From positions 31,496,893 through 31,560,892 of the forward strand of contig JAQMRL010000006.1 in the NCBI GenBank assembly GCA_035578175.1: a stretch of DNA of 64,000 nt, written 5' to 3'. The position numbers and the translations under genes are program-made. The notes beneath the pieces were generated by a model. The model was not told where the DNA came from. It saw only the letters and a list, made by a program, of their open reading frames with translations, and did not search any database. Positions 1 to 10,400 of this stretch are shown one piece after another. Source of the DNA: Catonia carolina (lineage: Eukaryota; Arthropoda; Insecta; Hemiptera; Achilidae). Position 1 is the stretch's first letter, and the number at the start of each line of letters is the position of its first letter.

Positions 1-183
1 ACTCTCTACATTTGCATTAAATGCAATAAATTAGTGTTTTATTAATTTTCAGTTTATGTTAGCCATTAAACATTTAGGTTATGTTATATTGTTATGGTAC
101 AGTGTATCAAATTACAGTATTTAGCGTATTTGATATCAGAACCGCTCTGTTGCTAATTAGTTCGGATAACTGACGTTCCACTG
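1..183 (-). mobile_element. Terminal part of a Tigger/pogo-like DNA transposon, cut by the window start
   Basis: This stretch is the reverse complement of 19820-20020 with moderate divergence. The end reads CAGTGGAACGTCAGTTATCC on the minus strand and is followed by a TA target dinucleotide. CAGT-start ends at TA sites fit the Tigger/pogo group. No coding sequence is visible. Confidence 0.6.
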
Positions 184-1490
184 TATTTAAATTTATATTG
201 AAATGGATAATTAAATAAATTACTGATAATTTTAATTAGTGAATTAAATTTTAATAAATGTATATAGGCCTTCTATATTATTCATCTATTAATATTGTGC
301 ATTGTATAGTGCAGTTTTATGTATTGTAAAATAATAATCTATAAATAACAATGTATTGAAAATATTTAAGGTTATTGACCTATAATGTTTCTCTTAATGG
401 ATCTTTTAAGTTGTTTTTTTCTTTTGCTTCCTTGTAATAAATAGGCCATATCTCAAAACATTATACACAAATAATATACACCTTTACAATATAACAGTTT
501 AACCTAGACATGAAATAAGTGTCTGATTTAAATTTCGTCGCCTTTGCCAACTTTTAAACATAGTGTTAACTAAAAATAATAACATCGTGTCAATAATGCT
601 GTTATTATATATTATAATACAATAATAATACCTGTATGACTGTTAAAACTGATAATTTATTTATAATTTCAAATTTATTTGCACTATTATTCAAAAGTTT
701 TTGGAATAATTTAATTTTGAAATAGTATTTCATTACTATTAATTTATAGGTCAATACCAGTATCCTTATGGCAGGTCTTGTCTGTGTCATTTCAAAGTTT
801 AGATTTATGCATTTATAACTGTATACTCATATTATTTTAAACGTTCTTTCTCCGTAATCTATTTCAGTTTATTTGCCTTTTGTCTTTTGTTTATATTTTC
901 TTGTTCAATAAATTTAAGAATAAATTAAGTGTATTGTTTTTGTTACTTTCTTTAATAAACTGTTAAATTTGAAAAGTATGGCTTTACAAATTCAAAACAT
1001 TAAAATATTTTTGACTTCACAAGATAGTTTTATTTGCAAATGTATAAAATTAATTAATTAACAACAAGCAAATTTGATAAAAATGAATACAAACATTGAT
1101 AATTTTAAGACATTGAGGAGATCGCTGCCCATTGACAGTACCCAACCGTAATCTTTAAGTTAGTTTTATTTATTTTGTTTTTCTTTAATTTTGATGTCTC
1201 ATGATATCCCTACTCCAGAGTCGTTTCAGTCTTCGTTTAGGGAAATTTGGTAAATCTGGTTAGTTTATGTCAGCAATGAGCTGGTTCGGATTATTCTGTA
1301 ATTTCTTTTTAAATCGTAAGTATATGCATAGAAACACATCGTTGATGTATGGAACGTTTAAGTCTGTGTGTAGTGTATCGTTCGTTACGTAAAAGGTAAT
1401 ACAATAATAATACCTGTATGACTGTTAAAACTGATAATTTATTTATTATTTCAAATTATAGATTAGCAGTTTGGAATGAAAACATTGTAC
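184..1490. other. AT-rich stretch without a recognisable gene; contains a 58-bp direct repeat
   Basis: Apart from the two copies of the direct repeat (about 617-675 and 1398-1456), nothing is recognisable. The open frames here are short and low in complexity. Confidence 0.5.
617..1456. repeat. 58-bp direct repeat pair (617-675 and 1398-1456)
   Basis: Both copies run from aatacaataataatacctg to attatttcaaat with about one mismatch, 780 bp apart. The second copy ends about 35 bp before the Tigger-like terminus at 1492. The cause is unknown. Confidence 0.7.
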
Positions 1491-1491
1491 A

Positions 1492-2160
1492 GTAATCCCT
1501 TGGTATCCGCGGGTTTCGGTTATCCGCGGACTTTGTCCGTGGGCCTAAAACCTTAAAATACGTACGTTTTCTCACCTTGTGTACAGCGTACTTGGTGGGG
1601 AAGTCATACAATTCTGAAAACATGTGTTTGAATAAATTTTTTGGCGTCCGTATCCGTGTAACATGTTGGGTCACATTAGTATGGCGACGGCCGCCATGAG
1701 CTAAGCTAGATTTCCGCGTACTGTACGTAGTGAGCGCGTCACCGGGTACCGAGCCCAGCCAGTACAACCCCAACCCCCACCGCCATACGCACGCCCAGGA
1801 ACCATACTGTAATTTCTCCGTACGTTTTCCTCCATGTGTCAGCCGAACTTCTTCGTACGTACGTACAGGTCTTTGCTTTGATTGTTTGACGATCCTGAAA
1901 CGAAGCCATGCATTTCTTCACAAACCATCAACGAGATCCTCAGCATGGCAACGCAGTTCGCTGACCACGTGTTGGAGACGAATCTTGTCATGGGAAGGGC
2001 CCTTCAATTCAAAAGAGGACTCAGGAGCTGATGATACCATACGAAGAAGTCCGCAAGGAGTTTGGAAAGAAAAAGAAACAAACAGCCATAACTAACTATT
2101 TTAAAGCAATTTAAATTTTTATGCGTACAGAGACCAAGTTACTTTATTCTGTCATTTTGA
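1492..2160 (+). mobile_element. Internally deleted Tigger/pogo-like element
   Basis: A CAGT terminus at a TA site (about 1491) carries the tatccgcggg/tatccgcgga motif common in Tigger ends. Downstream, two frames (about 1940-2030 and 2029-2114) encode the end of a transposase: a segment like LVMGRALQFKRGL, then LMIPYEEVRKEFGKKKKQ and a final TNYFKAI before TAA at 2112-2114. That agrees with Tigger-type C-termini. The N-terminal DNA-binding and DDE portions are missing, and the right terminus was not found. The relic cannot be active. Confidence 0.6.
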
Positions 2161-2324
2161 GGAAGAAGTGTACTAGACAAATAGATTGGAGGACAAAGTT
2201 ATTTTCGTAAAGAAAATGTGACCTGTACAGTTTTAGTAGCGTTAATTTTAATCCTCCAGTTTTGAAACCACAATTCAAAATTATTCAAATGGTTTTGCAA
2301 GTTTAAAGAAACATTATCGTGGTT

Positions 2325-2520
2325 CTAAGAAGAAGATAGAATTACGATATCGTCTGCGTAAGAGGCTATCGTCGTCATTTGGCAAAAAGTATCTCTGGAG
2401 TTGTTGATATTATATATAAGGGGGATCGAGAATGGACCCTTGCGGAACCCCAGCCAATAATGGTATACAGCACTACCTTGTGAGACAGAAAAATGACGTT
2501 CCGAAAGAAATTACTGAAGA
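2325..2520 (-). pseudogene. Jockey/CR1-like LINE reverse transcriptase fragment
   Basis: On the minus strand, split by frameshifts, one reads FLSERHFSVSQGSA, then AGVPQGSILDP, then IASYADDIVILSS. These are the palm-domain motifs of non-LTR reverse transcriptases, with the catalytic Asp pair in YADD (about 2346-2366). Only about 70 residues remain. Flanking sequence up to 2830 may belong to the same element but is too decayed to call. Confidence 0.7.
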
Positions 2521-4795
2521 ATAAGATTGTACGTGGAAAATAAGAAGCATGAACATTAAAAGAAAAGGAACTATGACTAGAGGCTGTTAACAAGTGGTTA
2601 TGGAGATGATTAGAAAAAGTCAAATAAACCGATTTACAAGTTTCATAAAGAGTGGAAAAGAAGAGAAATTTTATTTAAACCATTAACAGGGGAAAGTACT
2701 TAGAGAGGAGAAGATATAAACAAATTTTCAGAAGAATCTGTTGGAGACAAAAAGATAGAGAACGTCTAAGAATAAAATATATAAACAATTTATAAGGGAT
2801 TAATGAGGTATCAAGAAGTTAAGATACTGGCGGAAAACAGAACATGTTGGAAAAAAATTGGTGCATTTTATCTATTTTTCAGGGCTGATAATTTTACAAT
2901 TTTTTTTCTTTTATTTGTCATCGGGAACTGTACGTTGACAACCACCCAATTTAATTGCTGTATTTTTAACGTGGATTAGGCATGCGTTTTAACAGAGACC
3001 CACAGTAGAGTTTGTTCACGTGTGGTTGTCAGTTGGCCATCATACAAAGTCGCTTGCTCAACCGGTGTTACTTATTAAATAATAGCGAATTTCTACCAGC
3101 TGACTAATTGGGGTGGTCTGAATGTCATAATTTGATAATGATGACATAATTATTAACAGCTTTGGTAATTTGTATCGAATTTTTTCCAATTCTCAAGATA
3201 AGATTTTTTGTGCATTAAGACTCAGTCCTACCTGAACGCGCAACTATGTTTTCGCTTTTATTTGAATTTTTTGTTTGTCCAAAAGTACTTAATTTTGTTA
3301 GATGTTTCCATTTTTTATATTTCTGTTTTTGTTTTTACCAGTGTAATTTTTTTAATTGCACCCCTCCAGATATTTCTACCGAACACGTTTACTTTTTAGG
3401 TAACTTCTAGTGGCCGAATTTTTTTCTATTTTTTCAGTAGAAATTGTTGGCTTTGTAATACAATTTTTCGAAATTTTCTCCTATGATCAGGTCCAACTCT
3501 TTCGTCTAACATCTTAATGTGACCATAAAATCTGAATTGTTTTTTCCTGGATTTACTCTCCGATATTTTTGCCAACTTTCTGCTACAAATGACCTATTTT
3601 ATCGTAAGAGTCTTTTACTTATTTTGTTTTATTTTACTTTTTTGCGAAGTTAAATAATTCTAAATTTATTAAGGTTTTTACTTACGTGTCAAATTTAATA
3701 CAATTTTACTAAACCATTTTAGTAAACCTACAATTAGAGAGGAGGTATTACATAAGATCCTTCAGATTGCTTAATAATCTCTTAAAAAAGTCCACCGAAA
3801 GTCGTAAAACTATAACTAATGATGACATACCTATTTTAGTAAAAAAAATTCAGAATAAATAAAATAAAAAGATAATTAATTGTCACTTAGTACGTACGGT
3901 TTATGTTAAGCTTTTGTCTTGTTTTTTAGCAATTTTATTATAATTAATAAATTTCTACCCTGTTTTTTTGTTTAACAAATAAAACGAGCATACTTACGAA
4001 GAAAAAAAAATTCTGTGGAATAAGTTATAAAATATGGTTTTATTACTGGTTTTTCTTGTTAAAAAATTCATTTTTAAAGAAACCGGAAAATTTTATATTT
4101 TTAAACTTGAACAGTAAATAGTGCTTTAGATAAAAAAAAATTATAGTAAATATTTTTCTTTTTAATAATTTTTTTTACTTATTAAAATTTTTAGTCTAGG
4201 ATATATAAAACGAGGTTAGTATTACATAAAAATTAAAAGAAAAAGAAAATAAAATTTACTAGAAGCGTCGTAAAATAAGTAGGTAGGATAGAAAAAATTT
4301 ATGTGTTATATAACAAGAAAAAACTGTATTTGAACTTGAAAAATCGACCGTAAATTTGTTCGTGTTCTTAAAATGGTCATTGTACGACCTCTGACCGTCC
4401 TTGAACAGCTCATTTTATAACGTTGTCCCACAGAACAGGGTTCAGTGAATTATAATTTTGTGTATAAATCTAACAAACTTGATTTTTGTCTTTATTTCTT
4501 TGCGATTTTTTCTTTATAGTACGTACTAGCGACTTTTTTAATTTACATAAAATATTTTAATGTTTTTATGTTGTAGCTGTATCATAAATGACTGTCTGGT
4601 ATTTTCTCTTAGCTTATTTAATCTTATGTAGACAAATAAATCTATATTTATGTTTTTCTTTTATATTAACTACAATGTGGCATTAACATTGAAAGGAAAG
4701 TTTTAAATGAATGTGTAAGGTAAAGACAAATTCATTTCTGTGCGATGTATAACCATTATTGAATATGTATGTGTGTATTGTGCATAATATTATAA
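2521..4795. other. AT-rich stretch without a recognisable gene
   Basis: It is mostly T- and A-rich sequence with no supported gene. There is a short inverted repeat around ttgacaaccac (about 2938) and gtggttgtca (about 3022), but no other structure. Confidence 0.5.
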
Positions 4796-4799
4796 AAAT

Positions 4800-5755
4800 A
4801 ATTTTCTATGAAAAACTTTGGTGTGAAACACTCACATAACTTTTCCTTGCCAATGCAAATAATTAACAATATAACCTAAAATTAGTTATAAAACATTAGA
4901 AATAAACAAAAAAACTAAATTCAAAAACATAATCTTATTTTAATCATGAGTGAATGACGAAAAATAAAGAAAATCAACCTCAGTTTGGCTTAAAAATACG
5001 GAAAATCACTCTTTCACGCTAAACTAGGCTTTGTAGAGAAAAAAATCCTTTAAATAAAAGTTGTAGTTTTCTTAATTTTCTATAAATTTGATTATATACT
5101 TTGTGTCGTAAAATGCATATTAAGACTGAAATCTTTAAAAAATCGGTTTTTTACACGTTTTCGTGAGAAGAAAAACAGAAAATCGCTAATTACCGGTAAA
5201 CTAAGCGTTATACAAAAACTGTTTGAGGTAAAGGTTGTAGGATTTTAAATTCTCTACAACTTTTATTATATACATTTTTGCGCTAAAATGCATATTAAAG
5301 CAGCAATCTTAAAAAAACAATTTTTTACGAGAAAACAGCCTCTTCCTATCTTGTAGAGTATAAAAAATGTAGTAAACGAGGTGATTAAAAAAAACATCGT
5401 AAGAGGCGTTTTTGAGAAAATCGCAAAAAAGTGGAAAATGACACGAATAAACGTTCCCGTTGACCGATTTTGATGAAAATGTTGGTGTCGGGTCCTCCGG
5501 TGATAACTAACTTAAGTTTCAAGTTTCAAGTTCGTATGATGTTCCGTTCTTGAGATATTCTGTTCACATACACCCACCCACCCACCCACACACACACACA
5601 GACACACACACACACACACACCAGTCGCTGAAAAACATGTTTGTTGGATTCAGGGGGTCTGAAAACGTGTAGATCCGGTGACAACTCGGTTTCGAAAAAT
5701 CTATATGAAAACAATACTTTCCTTCCTATGTATTCATATAGGCAAGAGAAAATAA
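4800..5755 (+). repeat. Dispersed ~0.9-kb repeat family R, copy 1
   Basis: It shares order and sequence with 6210-7060 and, inverted, with 11272-12072. Landmarks are a gtgtgaaacactcac start, a catgagtgaatga block, two imperfect ~165-bp internal units each ending near aaatgcatattaa, and a terminal block with ccgattttgatgaaaatgtt. It contains a (CA)n microsatellite at 5577-5622. It is noncoding. The internal tandem units recall non-autonomous Helitron-like elements, but no diagnostic termini were identified. Confidence 0.75.
5570..5622. repeat. (CCCA)n/(CA)n microsatellite
   Basis: A cccaccca run passes directly into about 20 CA units with one interruption. It lies inside repeat R copy 1 and is absent from copy 2. 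Confidence 0.95.
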
Positions 5756-6205
5756 AAATATAATATTAAGCGTTGGGTACGTTAAAATTCAGCCAACTGC
5801 GTTGCTCGAACAGAAGCGTCGTGATTGGACAATAGTAACCAATCAGACAAAATAATGGAAGTTCGTCGTTTCCCATTTCTCATTCTTGTAACTGAATGGT
5901 TAATACAATAAATTATAATTTTGTTACGTACTTGTCTTGTTTATTTTTTTACTTCTACAATATTTACAAGCATGACCTACCCGGTCGTCTACCTGGTTGG
6001 TTTACATCGCAATTATTACCTGTAGGGTTATAATTTATTAACAGTGTGTAATGTTACCATAATAACAAAAATACAATATACAAAATTATAAAGACAATAT
6101 TACAATTCTTTATTACGTAATGTAACTAAATTAAAAATAATTAAAATAAAACTTCTTTTTATATAACTTTCGTTATTTCGTCTGTCCAATTTATACAATA
6201 TAAAG
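5756..6205. other. Spacer between two repeat R copies
   Basis: AT-rich with no recognisable gene. A moderately GC-richer patch at about 5765-5875 is unexplained. Confidence 0.4.
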
Positions 6206-6209
6206 TATG

Positions 6210-7060
6210 TTTTATAATCGGTAAACAACGTTAAAAACATAACCTAGATTTAATCATGAGTGAATGATGCAAAATGAAAACCAACCTCTGTAAAACTTAA
6301 AAATACGGAAAATCACTAATAATAATTGACGCTCTGTAGAAAAAGTACTTGAAATAAAAGTTGTAGGGTTTTAATTTCTATGACATTAATTATAAACACT
6401 TTTGCGTATACTAAGGCCGCAATTTTAAAAAACATATTTTTTTTTACTAATTTTAATAAGCAAAGTACAGAAAATCACTAATTTAGACGCATTATAGAAA
6501 AAAAATGTTTAGAATAGAAGTTGTTGGTTTCTGATTTCCTGTAGTTTTTTAATTGTATAGTACACCTGTGCCCTAAAATGCATATTATGGCCGCAATCTT
6601 AAAAAAAACAATTGCTACCAAGTAAACGTAGCCCCCAAAACTTTCGGCAGAATGGGGCTTAACCTTTCTTTTAAAATAGCCCCGTAAAAAAATATTTTTT
6701 CCTTATTTTCTTTTAATAAGGATAAAAACCGTAGTAAACTAGACGATTTTTAAAAAAATTCGTAACAGCTGTTTTTAAGAAAATATTGCAAAAAGTAAAA
6801 AATTGCAACATTAAATTACTACTTCGGGTGGACCGATTTTGATGAAAATGTTCGTAATGGGTCTCTTTGTTGTACCTAACTTAAGTTCCAAGTGTCACAC
6901 ATATCAAAAACAATGCTAAAACGTGTTGTTGTTTTGTTCAATGGGGCTGAAAATATGTATTTTCGGTGAAAACTGTATTCTATCGATTTCGAAAAATTTA
7001 CATGAAAACAATTCTTTGCTTTCATATATTGTATTCGTATAGCGCAACAAAAAGTAATAA
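6210..7060 (+). repeat. Dispersed repeat family R, copy 2
   Basis: It has the same block order as copy 1 (catgagtgaatga, two ~165-bp internal units, then accgattttgatgaaaatgtt) with many substitutions and small gaps. The same orientation 450 bp after copy 1 gives an R-R direct array. Confidence 0.7.
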
Positions 7061-7402
7061 TAATAATAATAATTCAGTATAGTAAACCAGTTGTAAATGA
7101 ATAAAATTGACTGAATTACGCTTTTAGTTCTTCGTTGGACAGAATTAACTTTGTTAATTTCTGAATTTATAATTAAATTTATAAATCCAACATTCAACAG
7201 GATATAATTTTACAGAAGCGATTAAAAGGTCTGAAGGTGTTAAATTCAAGTATTTAAAGAAACCTTGAAATTCTTGTAAGAAGATTAAAAAAGTAATAAA
7301 AGTAAATTATATAAGTAAAAATTCTTAATTCCATTTAAGTATAATCATATACTTAATTATTTATTTAAATATATAATTAACACGTTATTTTTTGTGTTAC
7401 AG

Positions 7403-7451
7403 AATTGTAATAAAAAATTAATTGCAACCAGTCATAATGGCTACTGCTTCG
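7403..7451 (+). CDS. Exon 1: 5'UTR part plus the first five codons
   Basis: A pyrimidine-rich tract ending in ttacag at 7402 looks like a 3' splice site, so a noncoding exon probably lies further upstream; it was not found. ATG at 7437 has A at -3 and G at +4, a good initiation context, and an in-frame TAA at 7419-7421 lies just upstream. Coding is ATG GCT ACT GCT TCG, followed directly by the donor gtaagt at 7452. The assignment rests on splice signals and phase, because five codons carry little coding signal of their own. Confidence 0.6.
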
Positions 7452-10400
7452 GTAAGTAACTTTTAAAATGAACTTATATCTAATGTGTAAATTAAAAATT
7501 AAGTGATTTATTTTTAAGTAGGCTACTTTGATTAAATAATTACTTTATCAAGATATAAATTTATATAACTTTTTAACAATTGAATGAATGAACATAATTG
7601 TTTTTAATCCCTAATGTGTGTATGTTGCAATCTGTTGAATTTAAAAACAATAAGCAACCTCATTACCCAATGAGATGAGGATGATGTGTATTTCGTGTAA
7701 AAAATGAGGTATAGTTTTGTACAGACTCAGGCCGACCATTTCTGAGAGAGTATGGTTAACACTTTCAGTGCCGAAACAATATTTAAAAGTTTGATCTTAA
7801 ATGCTATTTAATTTGAATAAGGGTGTACAAAAAGTGCCTGCCCTTATTTCGAAAACGTGCAGGCGTAAACCTGCCATTACCGACCAAAATTTCAATGTTA
7901 CAGAAAAATAAAATTTTCTGTTAAATGTTAATTTTAATTGAGTTCATTAAAAATAAATCGTTCTAACACTAAAAATATTCAAAATAGTTTTTTTTTAGTT
8001 TATTTTAAGTCGCGTCGACAGCTTGGTCATTTGCAACTACTGTGAGTTTTGGTACCTTAAAAGTGGTTTTAACTTGAAAATTTCCAGACCCTTGCCAGGA
8101 ATAGAACCCGGGACCTTTCGCTTTGTAGGCTGGCGCGCTAGTCACTACGCCACGGAGGCGGTTTCAAAATTCATTATTCCATTAATTTTTGTTTAAAAGG
8201 TTTTTTTTTTGAAAATGTTCGGTTATCCGGATTTTGGCACTTTGTGCATATCTTACGGGCGTCCGGTAAACCGAATGGTATAACTACGTAAAATATATCG
8301 ACGTCCTGTTTTCCGGACGTTGTTACTGAAAGGGTTAATGATACATACAACACTAACCTTCAAAGTATACCGGTAATCACTGTCTAGTATTCAAACCCGT
8401 ATAAAAGTAACTTCCTTTATAAGGATTCAAACCACGGAACCTTCGTCTCCGAAAATCAACTGTTAAACAGCTGAGTCTACCGCTAAACCAACTTGTTGGG
8501 CTTATGAAAATAATTAGGAAAAGTTTTGTAGACATAATGTTAATTTTTTTGTGGAAGAAATGTCATATTATGGTCGGCCTTATATGCAAAATCAGTTTTA
8601 TAACGGTTTTATAAAATTTTCTCGAGATTGAAAATTTTAAATCTTAAGAAAGTATTTTAATTGAGGATACAATGAAAAATCTACTTAACTACTCAATGGT
8701 ATCAAAAATTAACTCTATTTAATTGATGGTAATTTTTAAAATTGTCATTTATCATTTTCTTTGTCCTTCCGTCACGCCCAGATGTCAGAAACTACAAGAG
8801 ATAGCAACAAATTTGTGCAACATTGAGTTTTTTGATGTAAAAGGGACATTGTGTTATCGTTTGTAGAATATTGTTTTGAATGGTGTGTGTACGTTTCGTT
8901 TGTGAAGGTTTAGGAAATCCCCAAAGTTGAACTTCATATGTCCAGATTGGTCTTAAGACTGTCTTGTAGATTGTTAATTTGTGTGACATGTTTAATTTAG
9001 AACATCTATCGAGTAAGCGTTTCAATTGAGAGAAGCGTGTTTAGGGATTAAAGCATTTTAAAGGGATTTTAAAAATTAATACAGGGTGATTCACGAAGAT
9101 ATGAAGAAACTAGGAGCTCATTGTAGATGTAAAAATAATGAAAAAAGTTTACATAAACATGGGTCCGGAAATGCTTCGTTTCCGAGTTACGGCTAGCGAA
9201 AGTTTCGCCCGGATTTCAGCTCACCAGGTGAAATGAGGTCTTCCTGAAATTCTGGTAAGGTAGATTAAGGGGCGAATTCAATCATTTCTTATGGTTTTTG
9301 ATCTGATAAATTGAAAAAAAACAGGTCCCAGAACTTTAAGTTAAATATTTTTTAAGAAAACCAGTGTCAAATGCAAGAAATGGAGTGAAAAACACATTTT
9401 TTCATCTTTGGGCAGGAATAACTTTGTTATTTCACCAAGAAACAGTTAAAATTTTTGAATAAAACATGTTGAAAATTTTATTCTGAAAAAACTGGTGTAA
9501 ACAAAGTACACAGAAAGCGAATAGATGTTTGATTAAATTAATTTTTATTCATAACAGTACAAAGTAAAATTAACCGGAAAAACAAAGATGAAAAATTGTG
9601 TTTTTTTCCACACCATTTTTTGCATTTGACACTGGTTTTCTCAAAAGCTATTTAACTTACAGTTCTGGGCATGTTTTATTCAATTTATCAGGTCAAAAAC
9701 CATAAGAAACGATTAAATTCGCCCCTTAATCTACCTTACCAGAATTGTAGAAAGACCTCATTTCACCTGGTGAGCTGAAATCCGGGCGAAATCTTTCGCT
9801 AGCCGTAACTCGGAAACGAAGCATTTCCGGACCCATGTTTATATAAACTTTTTTCATTATTTTTACATGTACAATGAGCTCCCACAGTTTCTGCATATCT
9901 GTGTGAATCACCCTGTATAGGTAAATATTGTCCCGCTAGTAGTCGAATGATTCTAGTAGGAACTTGAAACACAAACTTTAAATGTTTAAAGTTCATTGAC
10001 TTTTTGAATCATCTGTATCCGGTAACTACATAATAAATCTTAAAGAATTTATTATTCTTACCTATTAAAACGAAAATCAAGAACGGATAATTAATGTGTT
10101 GTACCGTATTCACGTAGGTCGGGATAAAAGATTTGACGAACGCCTTCTTGTTTACAACGTTGCAAATTAATATTTAGTTATTTCCAATGTACGTACTACA
10201 TAATTTATTAAAGGTATACGATAATTATTTGTTCCTCAGTGACAGGTTTCTATTAACTTATCAACATCGGGGTTGGTCTTTTAGAAAATAACCTCATGTA
10301 GGTACACTTTTGTGTTAAGATGTAATTCTGAACATTTTTAAGATAATTCTATTTGGTTTTATAAATTAATTAACTTTTATATAAACCAATATTTAATTAA

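Larger units (their letters stand above)
7594..8500 (-). mobile_element. SINE family C, split by a TTAA element
   Basis: The tail half (7594-7759) and the tRNA-like head half (8335-8500) together match the uninterrupted copies at 24286-24622 and 26013-26352. On the minus strand the head reads like a tRNA, with a B-box-like GGTTTGAATCC. Short ATAATT repeats flank the whole. The insertion site is a TTAA that the intact copies still carry once. Confidence 0.75.

Noticed and set aside
1456..2095. Two-strand open frames around 1.5-2.1 kb as host genes
   Set aside because: The terminal TIR-like sequence and the ELMIPYEEV...TNYFKAI ending show a Tigger-like relic; the longer frames switch across it without conserved motifs.
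2935..3035. Imperfect hairpin (ttgacaaccac/gtggttgtca) as a microRNA precursor
   Set aside because: The stem is only about 11 bp with a large, unpaired loop of roughly 75 nt, unlike a microRNA hairpin.
5526..5714. Minus-strand open frame across the CA repeat
   Set aside because: The frame is produced by the dinucleotide repeat (Cys-Val run) and is not conserved in repeat R copy 2.
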